NCBI GenBank assembly: GCA_934249275.1
Contig: CAKQKT010000040.1
Span: 1-15,126, forward strand
Origin: an uncultured Sutterella sp.
Lineage (GTDB): Bacteria; Pseudomonadota; Gammaproteobacteria; Burkholderiales; Burkholderiaceae_F
DNA length: 15,126 nt
Reading direction: 5' to 3'
The notes beneath the pieces are model-generated. The model did not search any database. It was not told the origin of the DNA and saw only the letters and a list, made by a program, of their open reading frames with translations. Position numbers and translations under genes: made by a program. Below, in pieces: positions 1-7,167 of the stretch (position 1 is the first letter of the stretch; the number at the start of each line of letters is the position of its first letter).

Positions 1-137
1 TGGAAATGCACAATTGGGCCACTGGATTGAAGTGCCTTCAGGTCGGCTTGGACTGACCTTCATGCGGTCGCCCTGAAGACTGATGTATGAGTTGCATACG
101 GTTTTCCCAAGATGCCTGAGTTGTGTGGCTCATGAGC

Positions 138-167
138 TTGGGATGAATCTCATCTCTTTCAGATAAA
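138..167 (+). promoter_or_regulatory. Candidate promoter of mrp
   Basis: TTGGGA at 138-143 and GATAAA at 162-167 are separated by 18 bases, each matching four of six consensus positions. A transcript would begin near 174, leaving about 70 bases before the ATG at 245. That fits the choice of 245 over the ATG at 179. A small dyad, ATGAG (132-136) / CTCAT (149-153), overlaps the -35 side. The rest of positions 1-178 shows no recognisable gene. This is pattern matching only. Confidence 0.3.
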
Positions 168-244
168 TCAAAGGGAGGATGGGTAAAATTCGCTTATCCA
201 CATCTGCTGCGCGTGACGCGCAGGCATCAACGGAGAAGAATCCC

Positions 245-1333
245 ATGACCATTTCCACGGAAGCGATCAAGAGCGCCCTTTCCGCGCTGATCGACCCTGT
301 TACCGGTACCGATTATGTGTCCGGAAAGATGTTTAAGAGCGCCGAAACGGATGAAAACGGCAACGTCAAGGTGTTCATCGAACTCGGCTACCCGGCCAAG
401 CATCATGCGGAGGCAGTGGGGCAGGCTGTAGGCGAGGCCATCCGCGCTGCGGGCGCTGAGTCTGTTGAAGTGAACGTCACGCAGAACATCATTGCGCACA
501 AAGTTCAAGGAACGCTTCGCGTCATGCCCGGCGTAAAGAACATCATTGCAGTGAGTTCCGGCAAGGGCGGCGTGGGCAAGTCCACGGTGTCCGCCAATCT
601 TGCGCTCGCGCTCGCACATGAAGGCGCCCGTGTCGGTGTGCTTGATGCGGACATCTATGGTCCGTCTCAGCCCAAGATGCTCGGTGCTTCCGGCCAGCCT
701 GTGAGCGCTGACGGCAAGACGATGGAGCCGATGGAATCTCTCGGCCTTCAGATCAACTCGATCGGCTTCATGATTGAAGAGGATGATCCGATGATCTGGC
801 GCGGCCCGATGGCGGCCGGCGCTCTTCAGCAGCTCATTACCCAAACAAACTGGCATGATCTTGACTACCTGATCATCGACATGCCTCCGGGAACGGGCGA
901 CATTCAGCTGACGCTTTCGCAGCAGGTTCCGCTTACCGGCGCTGTTGTCGTGACGACTCCTCAGGACATCGCGCTTATTGACGCCAAGAAGGGACTTCGC
1001 ATGTTCCAAAAGGTGAATGTGCCCATCCTCGGCATCATCGAAAACATGTCTGTCTTCATCTGCCCGCATTGCGGTGAGGTCGAGCATATTTTCGGCGAAG
1101 GCGGCGCCAAGCGCATGAGCGAGCAGTACGGCGTGCCGCTTCTCGGCGAACTGCCGCTCTCGGCCAAGATTCGCGAGCAGGCCGACAGCGGTCTGCCGAC
1201 GGTTGCGGCCGATCCGGATTGCAAGGAAGCTCAGATGTACCGCGACATGGCGATGAAGGTTGCGGGCTCGCTTGCCCGCATCACCAAGGACTACACGGCC
1301 AAGATGCCCGGCATCCGCGTTGTGAACGACTGA
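245..1333 (+). CDS. mrp: Mrp/ApbC family iron-sulfur cluster carrier ATPase
   Basis: Cytoplasmic P-loop ATPase of the Mrp/ApbC (NBP35-like) family, which binds a 4Fe-4S cluster and passes it to apoproteins. The 362-aa product has an N-terminal MIP18/DUF59-type domain (about residues 5-90), a deviant Walker A GKGGVGKST at 106-114, an IIDMPPGTGD motif around 210-219, and a CPHC motif at 273-276 that would bind the cluster at the dimer interface. Length is normal for proteobacterial ApbC. I chose the ATG at 245 because GGAG at 232-235 lies nine bases upstream and the family motif order begins there. An in-frame ATG at 179 directly abuts its purine-rich tract (171-178) with no spacing and would add 22 uncharacteristic residues. 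The gene stands alone, with the next gene on the opposite strand. Family assignment is secure; the identity of client proteins cannot be read from sequence. Confidence 0.95.
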   Translation: MTISTEAIKSALSALIDPVTGTDYVSGKMFKSAETDENGNVKVFIELGYPAKHHAEAVGQAVGEAIRAAGAESVEVNVTQNIIAHKVQGTLRVMPGVKNIIAVSSGKGGVGKSTVSANLALALAHEGARVGVLDADIYGPSQPKMLGASGQPVSADGKTMEPMESLGLQINSIGFMIEEDDPMIWRGPMAAGALQQLITQTNWHDLDYLIIDMPPGTGDIQLTLSQQVPLTGAVVVTTPQDIALIDAKKGLRMFQKVNVPILGIIENMSVFICPHCGEVEHIFGEGGAKRMSEQYGVPLLGELPLSAKIREQADSGLPTVAADPDCKEAQMYRDMAMKVAGSLARITKDYTAKMPGIRVVND

Positions 1334-1388
1334 ATGTGAACCTTGCACTTGCAGCGCCGGCATTGTAACGCCGGTTCGAAGCAGGATG

Positions 1389-1426
1389 AAAAAACAAAAT
1401 GGGGGCGGCCGAAAGGCCGTCCCCAT
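1389..1426 (-). terminator. Rho-independent terminator of the ferredoxin-NADP reductase gene, possibly bidirectional
   Basis: A 12-bp stem (1399-1410 with 1415-1426, one G-U pair) closes a GAAA tetraloop. On the minus strand the stem is followed by a T-rich tract (complement of the A-rich 1389-1399), so it terminates the reductase transcript that ends at 1455. The plus-strand side has only a weak T tract, but the hairpin may also stop mrp, which ends 65 bases before it. Confidence 0.85.
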
Positions 1427-1454
1427 TCGTTATTCATGCCTGCATGAGAGACGA

Positions 1455-2540
1455 TTAGTCTTCATCGAAGTTGGGCGTTTCGACGCCGAGCACCTTGTGG
1501 AGCTTAGGCGACGTGGTCGTGTACTGCAGGAACACGCGCTTTTCCGGGAAGATGTAGTCGCAGGCGGCGAAGGCGGCAAGAGCGCATTCATGGAAACCCG
1601 ACAGAATGAGCTTCTTCTTGCCCGGGTAGGTATTGATGTCGCCCACGGCGAAGATGCCCGGAATGTTCGTTTCAAAGCGGGCGGTGTCGACGACGATTTG
1701 CTTGCGGTCGAGTTCGAGTCCCCAGTTTTCGATCGGGCCGAGCTTGGGCTGCAGGCCGAAGAATACGAGCAGATGATCGAGCGGAATGCGGCGGGTGACG
1801 CCGTCGGCCCCGGCTACGAGAATTTCGGAAAGCTTGCCGTCGGCTTCGTTGAAGCCCGTGACCTGACCAACTTCAAACTGCATTTCCCAGTTTTCGCAGA
1901 GTTCCTTCATCTTGGCGACAGAGGCAGCCTGGGCGCGGAAGCCGTCGCGACGGTGTACGAGCACCACGCTTTCGGCACGGCCCACAAGGTTGAGCGTCCA
2001 GTCAAGGGCGGAGTCTCCGCCGCCGCAGATGACGACATTCTTGCCTTCAAAGATTGAAGGATCCTTGCAGCTGTAGTGCAGCTGCGTGCCTTCGAACTTT
2101 TCGATGCCCTTGACGCGAAGCGGACGGGCCTGGAAGGAGCCGACGCCGGCGGCGATGATCACGACCTTCGTCATGAAGCGGGTGCCGGTGCTGGTTTCAA
2201 CGTAGAAGCGGCCGTCCTCCTGCTTCTCGACGCGGGTGACTTCCTGGCCGAGATGGAAGATCGGACCGAAGTGGTGGTTCTGCTTGAGGAGGTTTTCCGT
2301 GAGCTCGTAGGAGGAACAGACGGGCACGGCGGGAATGTCGTAAATGGGCTTCGTCGGGTAGAGCTCCATGCACTGGCCGCCGACGTTGCGAAGCGAGTCG
2401 ATGACGTGGCACTTGATTTCGAGCAGACCGAGCTCGAACACCTGGAAGAGGCCGACGGGACCAGCGCCCACTACGACGGCATCGGTTTCAATGAGCTCAT
2501 CGGTGGGCTCGGCAATGGTCATATAGTCTTCAATAGCCAT
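1455..2540 (-). CDS. Thioredoxin-reductase-like ferredoxin-NADP(+) reductase (FAD flavoprotein)
   Basis: Flavoprotein of the YumC/TrxR-like ferredoxin(flavodoxin)-NADP(+) reductase family, moving electrons between NADPH and ferredoxin in the cytoplasm. The 361-aa product has an FAD-binding GAGPVG at 25-30, the family signature GGQC..LYP..PIYDIP around 54-70, a second dinucleotide site GGGDSALDW at 173-181 followed by HRRD at 196-199 (NADPH 2'-phosphate side), and the C-terminal FAD motif GIFAVGD at 295-301. The CxxC redox pair of true thioredoxin reductases is absent, with only a lone Cys158 in that region, which favours ferredoxin reductase. The start is uncertain: no good ribosome-binding site precedes the ATG at 2540, and the ATG at codon 7 is no better. 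It lies downstream of the M48 protease gene on the same strand, but a 116-base gap containing a hairpin and direct repeats suggests its own promoter. Confidence 0.9.
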   Translation of the reverse strand: MAIEDYMTIAEPTDELIETDAVVVGAGPVGLFQVFELGLLEIKCHVIDSLRNVGGQCMELYPTKPIYDIPAVPVCSSYELTENLLKQNHHFGPIFHLGQEVTRVEKQEDGRFYVETSTGTRFMTKVVIIAAGVGSFQARPLRVKGIEKFEGTQLHYSCKDPSIFEGKNVVICGGGDSALDWTLNLVGRAESVVLVHRRDGFRAQAASVAKMKELCENWEMQFEVGQVTGFNEADGKLSEILVAGADGVTRRIPLDHLLVFFGLQPKLGPIENWGLELDRKQIVVDTARFETNIPGIFAVGDINTYPGKKKLILSGFHECALAAFAACDYIFPEKRVFLQYTTTSPKLHKVLGVETPNFDED

Positions 2541-2571
2541 GATTCAGTTTCGAATGTGTAAAAACGGAAGA

Positions 2572-2591
2572 GCCTTCCTCTCAGGGAAGGC
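2572..2591 (-). terminator. Weak hairpin terminator downstream of the M48 protease gene
   Basis: GCCTTCC (2572-2578) pairs with GGAAGGC (2585-2591) around a 6-base loop. On the minus strand a short T run (complement of 2560-2564) follows only after a gap of about seven bases, so termination may be partial. It lies between the protease stop (2657) and the reductase start (2540). Confidence 0.45.
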
Positions 2592-2603
2592 GGTTGCGGT
2601 ATT

Positions 2604-2628
2604 TTCGCATGCTTTGAGGTTCGCATGC
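2604..2628 (-). repeat. 9-bp direct repeat TTCGCATGC upstream of the reductase gene
   Basis: TTCGCATGC occurs at 2604-2612 and again at 2620-2628, exactly 16 bases apart; each copy contains the palindrome GCATGC. They lie 64-88 bases upstream of the reductase start at 2540, where activator or repressor sites would be expected. The repeat is seen directly; the regulatory role is inference. Confidence 0.45.
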
Positions 2629-2656
2629 AGACAATGGAGGCAACAATGGGAGGCGG

Positions 2657-4159
2657 CTAGCGCTGCGCCCTCTCCTTCTCGACGAGGAGCTGTTCCCGCA
2701 ACTCCCGCAATCTGGCATCAATCTGGCTCATGGTATAGAAGTCTCCGTCTGCGGCTTTTTGGCCCAGCGTCATTTGATAAACGGCAGCTTCGGTTGCGCC
2801 GAGGAGCGCATACATTTCTCCTGTATGCAGATATTGCAGACTTCGCTGTCCGAGTTTTTCGTAAGAACGGGCGAGCAGTGCGTGGTAGTTGGAGTTCAGC
2901 TGGCTCATCGCGGTATTGCCGCGCAGGAAATTGATGAGCTTCTGATGTTCGTTCTGGTTGTAGAGCAGGTCGACGTAGTTCTCAACAATCATTGTTGAGA
3001 GAGGGAATCGGTCGACGGCCTGCCGGGCTTCTTCGACCGCCTTTTTCTTTTCAGAGGCGGTCCGAGCGGCTTCGTATTGGGCTCTCGTGAGATTCCGCAC
3101 GAGAATGGCGCTCGTTCCAGCCTTCATGGAGAGTCTGGCTTCGGCAAGTGCTTCGTCGGGTTCGTGCAGTTTCTGAGCAGCCACTGAAAGGCCGTAGTGG
3201 ATCACGGCGGCGTCCACGCCCGTCGTGGTTTTGAGAAGACGCTGGAATTCCTTGCGAACCTTGTACCAACCGTCGTGGCGGGTTTCCTGCAATACCTTGA
3301 GACGGGCTTGAATCAGCTTGAAGTCAAGACTGTCGCGATGGATGCGTGGAGGAATAAGGCGGGTGCGGTTCTCCATGTCGGACATTCGTTCGACGGTGAG
3401 CGGATGCGTGGACAGGTAGGCCGGAGCAGCAGACTCATAGAAGTGGCTGCTCGAATGCAGGCGCTCGAAGAAATTTTCCATGCCCTTTGGATCGAAGCCC
3501 GCGTTGTAGAGGGTCTGGAGTCCTACGCGGTCGGCTTCTCGTTCCGCGTCTCGCGAGTAGTTGAGCTGCGATTGGATCATGGCGGCTTGAGAGCCCATGG
3601 CGACGGCTGCGGCGGCATGGCCGCCTGAGCTGCCGCCGGCGCGCGCAGCGAGAATTGCCAGAAGAATGGAGCCGATGGTGAGGGCCAGGTTGCCTTTCTG
3701 ACCTTCAATCATGCGCGCAATGTGACGTTGCGAAACGTGGCCGATTTCGTGTCCCATGACGCCGGCGAGTTCGCTTTCATTCTGGGCGCTGATGATGGTG
3801 CCGGTGTGAACGGCAATATAGCCGCCGGGGAGCGCGAAGGCGTTGAGTGTCGAGTCCCGAATCGGAAAGAAGAAGAACTGGTAGGTGTATGTATTGGCGT
3901 TGCTGACGAGTTGGTAGCCGAGACGGTTAAGGTATTCGCTTGTCTCTGGATCAGTCATGTAGGTGGGGTCGGCACGTACCTGGCGCATGATCTGTGCGCC
4001 CAGAATGTATTCGTCGGCTGGCGAAAGTTCGGCGCCGGCGACGGTGCCGAGACTGGGCAGATTGAGGTCGAGAGGCGTTTGTCCGGCTGAAAGAGCCGTG
4101 CCGGGAAGGCAGGCTGTCGTCATGGCCGAGAAGAGAAGCACCCACGCTTTGAAGTTCAT
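2657..4159 (-). CDS. Secreted M48 family metalloprotease with C-terminal helical repeats (BepA-like)
   Basis: Zinc metallopeptidase of family M48 resembling BepA (YfgC), a periplasmic protease-chaperone that assists or degrades outer-membrane proteins such as LptD. The 500-aa product starts with a signal peptide (hydrophobic residues 6-25, probable cleavage after ALSA near 25; Cys17 follows TTA, so a lipoprotein is possible but the lipobox is poor). The catalytic motif HEIGH is at 137-141, with the third zinc ligand probably Glu206 in AEREAD, and the conserved THPLTVERM at 251-259. Residues about 280-500 are helical and TPR-like, as in BepA. An Ala/Gly-rich hydrophobic stretch at 158-190 is the mobile loop region of M48 enzymes. 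I chose the ATG at 4159: AAAGGA lies six bases upstream and the signal peptide begins there, whereas the ATG at 4243 would add 28 charged residues before it. Divergent from moaC. Confidence 0.9.
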   Translation of the reverse strand: MNFKAWVLLFSAMTTACLPGTALSAGQTPLDLNLPSLGTVAGAELSPADEYILGAQIMRQVRADPTYMTDPETSEYLNRLGYQLVSNANTYTYQFFFFPIRDSTLNAFALPGGYIAVHTGTIISAQNESELAGVMGHEIGHVSQRHIARMIEGQKGNLALTIGSILLAILAARAGGSSGGHAAAAVAMGSQAAMIQSQLNYSRDAEREADRVGLQTLYNAGFDPKGMENFFERLHSSSHFYESAAPAYLSTHPLTVERMSDMENRTRLIPPRIHRDSLDFKLIQARLKVLQETRHDGWYKVRKEFQRLLKTTTGVDAAVIHYGLSVAAQKLHEPDEALAEARLSMKAGTSAILVRNLTRAQYEAARTASEKKKAVEEARQAVDRFPLSTMIVENYVDLLYNQNEHQKLINFLRGNTAMSQLNSNYHALLARSYEKLGQRSLQYLHTGEMYALLGATEAAVYQMTLGQKAADGDFYTMSQIDARLRELREQLLVEKERAQR

Positions 4160-4230
4160 CGAAATTCCTTTGGGCGGCGTCGGCGCAATGTGTTCCGACT
4201 GCCGGTGTCGTACAGACAAAATGAAGGTCT

Positions 4231-4251
4231 CGACCGTTATCATAATGGTCG
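4231..4251. promoter_or_regulatory. Near-perfect 21-bp palindrome between the divergent protease and moaC genes (operator candidate)
   Basis: Half-site CGACCGTTAT (4231-4240), central C at 4241, then ATAATGGTCG (4242-4251). The two halves are reverse complements at nine of ten positions; the single exception (4236/4246) is a G-T pair. It sits 72 bases from the protease start and 54 from the moaC start. Overlapping -10-like boxes fall inside or beside it: TATGAT on the minus strand (4239-4244) and CATAAT on the plus strand (4241-4246). No good -35 boxes accompany them. Function as a repressor site is inferred. Confidence 0.55.
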
Positions 4252-4304
4252 AACGTATCCGGAACCTTGCTTTCGGGTGCAGAAATGGATCAAAGGTAAC
4301 GAAA

Positions 4305-4787
4305 ATGAGCGAACTGACACATTTTGACGAGGCCGGCCAGGCTCACATGGTCAACGTCGGCGAAAAGTCCGAGACACACCGAATTGCAGTGGCTTCAGGC
4401 CGCATTTTGATGCAGCCGGCTACGTTCGAGCTGGTCGCCGGCGGCACGGCTAAGAAAGGAGACGTGATCGGCATTGCGCGAGTGGCGGCCATTATGGCCA
4501 GCAAGCGTACATCTGATCTCGTGCCTCTTTGTCATCCGATCGGCCTCACTCGCGTTGCCGTCGACTTTGAACTTGATGAGAAGGAGCATTCAGTGACGTG
4601 TCGCGCGCGCTGCGAATGCTACGGCAAGACGGGGGTCGAAATGGAGGCGCTCACGGCGGTGCAGGTGGGGCTGCTGACGATTTATGACATGTGCAAGGCT
4701 GTCGACCGAGGGATGGTGATGACTGAAATTCGCCTGCTTGAAAAAGACGGCGGCAAGTCAGGGCGCTGGACGGTTGAAAAGTGCTGA
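4305..4787 (+). CDS. moaC: MoaC, cyclic pyranopterin monophosphate synthase
   Basis: Cytoplasmic enzyme of molybdenum cofactor synthesis that converts the MoaA product, 3',8-cyclo-7,8-dihydroguanosine triphosphate, into cyclic pyranopterin monophosphate. The 160-aa product has the family core [14 protein letters not shown] at 66-79 and [11 protein letters not shown] at 127-137. Residues K51, H77, D128 and K131 fall at the same numbers as the catalytic residues known in the E. coli enzyme, which supports the start at 4305. A ribosome-binding site AAAGG (4292-4296) lies eight bases before this ATG. The frame is open further upstream, but no start there has family support. No other moa/moe gene is in the window, so it stands alone here. 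Transcription ends at a strong terminator shared with the convergent response-regulator gene. Confidence 0.97.
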   Translation: MSELTHFDEAGQAHMVNVGEKSETHRIAVASGRILMQPATFELVAGGTAKKGDVIGIARVAAIMASKRTSDLVPLCHPIGLTRVAVDFELDEKEHSVTCRARCECYGKTGVEMEALTAVQVGLLTIYDMCKAVDRGMVMTEIRLLEKDGGKSGRWTVEKC

Positions 4788-4810
4788 AGCATGCCTGATT
4801 GAAGATGATA

Positions 4811-4849
4811 AAAAAGGCCGATGCGATTTGAGTGCATCGGCCTTTTTTT
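4811..4849. terminator. Bidirectional terminator between moaC and the response regulator
   Basis: GGCCGATGC (4816-4824) pairs perfectly with GCATCGGCC (4834-4842) around a 9-base loop. Five A residues precede the stem and seven T residues follow, so it can stop transcripts on both strands. It lies 24 bases after the moaC stop and 16 bases beyond the end of the convergent gene. Confidence 0.92.
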
Positions 4850-4864
4850 CAACGATTGTCTGAA

Positions 4865-5788
4865 TCAGCTGTCGCTGATCAGTCGAAGGGCACGGGCTTC
4901 GTAGACCGCCTCGCCGCGGGAATGAACCTGCAGCTTTCGATAGATTTTCTTGATGTGAGCCGTTACGGTGTGCGGCGAAATCATGAGGATCGTGCCGATT
5001 TCGGCAAACGGAATGCCTTTGGCAAGAAGCTCGAGAATTTCGCGTTCTCGAGTGGAGAGTTCGGGAACGTCGCTCATGTTGGAGACGAGTGGCTGAACTT
5101 CCTTCTTCATCTGCATGGCGCGCAGAACGTGGCGCGTGACGGCCGGGGACATCGGCGAGCCGCCGCCGTTGATGAGGCGCACGCAGTTGTCGAGGCTCTC
5201 AGGCGAGTTCTGAAGCACGTATCCGAGGGCGCCGGCACGAATGGCGTTCATGATGAAGTTGGGCTCGCTGCGGTTTGTGTAGCACAGCACGTTGAGGTTG
5301 GGACGTTCCACCAGGGCCTTTTCTATGATGGAGAAGACCGTGGCGCCTCCGAGTTCGACATCGGTGACGAGTACGTCGACGTCAGTGCGAAGGTGCAGCG
5401 TGGCGTCAAGTTCGTTGAATGTCGTGGCGGTTCCGATGACCATGAATTCGTTGCGGTCGGAAAGCATGGCGCTCATGGAACGGGCGGTCGTCTTGCTTTC
5501 GGCTGCAATCAGCACTCGAATGCGGTTTGAGGGCTCGCTGTCCGGGATTCCGGCCGGCTCGCGTTCTGCTTCCAGAGAGGCTGAGCCGATGATGTAGCGA
5601 CGCCTGGGCGTCAGTCTGGGCGCGCCGGACGATGGAGAGCCGGGATAAGGGTCGAAGCCGGACGTATCGGAGGATGCCGAGCCAGGATAGGGATCGAGGA
5701 CGGTCAAGGAAGCCAGTGCGTCGGTGGAATCGCTTCGGGAAGAGATTGCGTCGTCGGGGCCCGACTTGTTGTTCTTGAGAGAGATCAT
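4865..5788 (-). CDS. LuxR/NarL-type response regulator with atypical receiver and N-terminal repeat linker
   Basis: DNA-binding regulator of 307 aa. Residues 1-88 form a Ser/Pro/Gly/Asp-rich, probably disordered extension containing DPYPGS twice (32-37 and 46-51). Residues about 89-205 form a response-regulator receiver and 242-303 a GerE-type helix-turn-helix (LSTREREILELLAKG, then SPHTVTAHIKKIYRKL). The likely phosphorylation site Asp143 (VTDVEL) and Thr171 are present. However, the usual acidic pair after beta-1 reads Ala96-Glu97, and the conserved Lys of the GYVLK motif is Gln193. Phosphorylation control is therefore doubtful, and it may work as an atypical receiver. No histidine kinase is nearby. 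The ATG at 5788 is the only sensible start, since the next Met is at 105 inside the receiver, but it lacks a clear ribosome-binding site. Target genes cannot be named; autoregulation is possible because a dyad lies upstream. Confidence 0.85.
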   Translation of the reverse strand: MISLKNNKSGPDDAISSRSDSTDALASLTVLDPYPGSASSDTSGFDPYPGSPSSGAPRLTPRRRYIIGSASLEAEREPAGIPDSEPSNRIRVLIAAESKTTARSMSAMLSDRNEFMVIGTATTFNELDATLHLRTDVDVLVTDVELGGATVFSIIEKALVERPNLNVLCYTNRSEPNFIMNAIRAGALGYVLQNSPESLDNCVRLINGGGSPMSPAVTRHVLRAMQMKKEVQPLVSNMSDVPELSTREREILELLAKGIPFAEIGTILMISPHTVTAHIKKIYRKLQVHSRGEAVYEARALRLISDS

Positions 5789-5862
5789 CTTGGGAATTGT
5801 CAGGATCGCTGAGGTGAAACGCAGAGGCAGGGGAGCCCGCGTTCCTAGGGAATGACGAGTAT

Positions 5863-5880
5863 TTTACGACATCCCGTAAA
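5863..5880 (-). promoter_or_regulatory. Dyad TTTACG-N6-CGTAAA overlapping a -10-like box of the response-regulator gene
   Basis: TTTACG (5863-5868) and CGTAAA (5875-5880) are perfect inverted copies separated by six bases. On the minus strand TAAAAT (complement of 5861-5866) could serve as a -10 box for the regulator starting at 5788, though no matching -35 box is visible. Operator function is inferred. Confidence 0.35.
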
Positions 5881-5950
5881 TTTGGGAGTGCTTGAGGTGC
5901 GAGAACGGTGAAAACCTGTGGCGCACGGATTGCGAAAGGACGGATAAAAA

Positions 5951-5974
5951 GAAAGCCGGCTCAAGCCGGCTTTC
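5951..5974 (-). terminator. Terminator of the tandem usp gene
   Basis: GAAAGCCGGC (5951-5960) pairs perfectly with GCCGGCTTTC (5965-5974) around a TCAA loop. On the minus strand the stem runs into a T-rich tail (complement of the A-rich 5945-5953). It lies between the usp stop at 6018 and the response regulator at 5788, so the two same-strand genes are probably separate units. Confidence 0.85.
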
Positions 5975-6017
5975 TTCAGTAGCGGCGGTTTCGCGGTGAA
6001 GCCGCCGGCGCAGGCCG

Positions 6018-6917
6018 TCAGGCCTGGCGAATAATCAGGAGCGGAACGTCGCCCGTTGCAGCAATGCGCGTGGCGGTTGAACCCATGACGGCGGCCTTGA
6101 AGCGGCCGTAACCGTGAGAGCCCATGACCACAAGGTCAAGCTTCTTCTTCTTGGCAAAGGCTGCGATTTCGTCGCCGGCGTTGCCGACGAGGCAGATTTC
6201 CTTCGGGGCGACGGCGGCCTTGGCAAAGAGCGGACGAAGCGGTTCAACGGCTTCGTTGAATTCGTCCTTCTGCAGTTCAAGAACTTCCTCCTCGGAAAGA
6301 GCGGGAAGAGCCATGCCGGCCATGTCCGGCATGACGGCGCCGGCGTAGTCGCTGACGACGTTGATGAGGTAGAACTGAGCACCCGTGCCGAAGAGAGAGA
6401 TGTGCTTGAGGGCATAGCGAACGGCGGCGCGGCCGTACTTGGAGCCGTCAACGGCAATGCCGACCTTGAGTGCGTCGTTCTGCGGAGCGGTCTTGTCGCG
6501 CAGCATCAGAACCGGGCACTTGGACTTGGCGAGAACACCGTTCGAGACGGATCCAAAGAAGAGGCCGCGCAAAGCGGTCTGGCCGCGGGAGCCCATGACG
6601 ATCAGGTCAGCGCCGAATTTTTCGGCTTCGGCTGCGATGCTGTCGGAGGCTTCGCCAACGAGGAATGCTTCGCTCGCCTGGAAGCCAACCTTGCTGAGTT
6701 CGGCGCGTACGGGTTCGAAGACCTTGGCGGCTTCATCCTCATAGTAGCGGGTCAGGGAGTCCTGGCCGACGAGTCGGCAGGCGCGTGCCGGAAGCGGAAG
6801 CTGAATGTTCAGAACTTCGATCTCCGGATTGCTCCCGAGAAGCGTGGTGCGGCTGGCGATGAATTCTACGGCGTGCATGCTGTTTTCACTGCCGTCAACG
6901 GGAACGAGAATGCGCAT
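6018..6917 (-). CDS. Tandem-domain universal stress protein (UspA family)
   Basis: Cytoplasmic protein of 299 aa made of two UspA domains: residues 1-140 and about 149-299. Usp proteins help survival under starvation and other stress, and the ATP-binding subgroup binds ATP through G-2x-G-9x-G(S/T). Both copies carry an intact motif: G109, G112 and G122-S123 in the first domain, and G266, G269 and G279-S280 in the second. Each domain also opens with the hydrophobic strand plus VDGS expected of the fold (7-10 and 156-159). The start at 6917 is secure, because a near-ideal AGGAGGT lies five to six bases upstream on the minus strand. It is divergent from tcdA and followed by its own terminator. 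The exact stress role is unknown. Confidence 0.93.
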   Translation of the reverse strand: MRILVPVDGSENSMHAVEFIASRTTLLGSNPEIEVLNIQLPLPARACRLVGQDSLTRYYEDEAAKVFEPVRAELSKVGFQASEAFLVGEASDSIAAEAEKFGADLIVMGSRGQTALRGLFFGSVSNGVLAKSKCPVLMLRDKTAPQNDALKVGIAVDGSKYGRAAVRYALKHISLFGTGAQFYLINVVSDYAGAVMPDMAGMALPALSEEEVLELQKDEFNEAVEPLRPLFAKAAVAPKEICLVGNAGDEIAAFAKKKKLDLVVMGSHGYGRFKAAVMGSTATRIAATGDVPLLIIRQA

Positions 6918-7069
6918 ATAACCTCCTGAAGTTCTCTAAAGAGCGACGGTCACATTGTTCTTTATCGCCTCCGTGTTTTACACTCGCAGTGACGAAGAAC
7001 TTCCGTCCTTGAAAACAATGTACTCTGAAACGACTGGCATGGCATTGAAAGCTCGCTTCGTGATTCGCG

Positions 7070-7095
7070 TTTTTCTTGCTTTAGGACAAGAAAAA
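7070..7095. promoter_or_regulatory. Inverted repeat in the divergent usp-tcdA intergenic region
   Basis: TTTTTCTTG (7070-7078) and CAAGAAAAA (7087-7095) are perfect 9-bp inverted copies with an 8-base centre. The 250-base gap 6918-7167 is visibly AT-rich and holds no convincing gene. On the plus strand TTGCTT (7076-7081) and TAAAAT (7097-7102) could be promoter boxes, but with a short 15-base spacer. Because the flanking genes diverge, no transcript needs terminating here, so an operator is more likely than a terminator. Confidence 0.4.
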
Positions 7096-7167
7096 TTAAA
7101 ATTCAGGGTGATGGAAAAGTTCATTAGTGCACTGATTATTTAATTGTTCGGACAAATAAAGGCTAGT

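Noticed and set aside
2..76. Possible 3' end of an upstream gene in frame 2
   Set aside because: Only about 24 codons are open and no family can be recognised, so I do not call it.
179..244. Upstream start of mrp at 179
   Set aside because: The purine tract directly abuts the ATG with no spacing, and the extra residues have no family match; 245 has a proper site.
227..1426. Long minus-strand open frame antisense to mrp
   Set aside because: His/Arg-rich, with no recognisable domain; a shadow of the GC-rich third-codon pattern of mrp, which has clear motifs.
6114..6929. Plus-strand open frame over the tandem usp gene
   Set aside because: Overlaps a gene with an ideal ribosome-binding site and two intact Usp motifs on the other strand; composition is shadow-like.
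6955..7143. 62-codon open frame between usp and tcdA
   Set aside because: AT-rich, no ribosome-binding site, no family likeness; lies across the candidate regulatory region.
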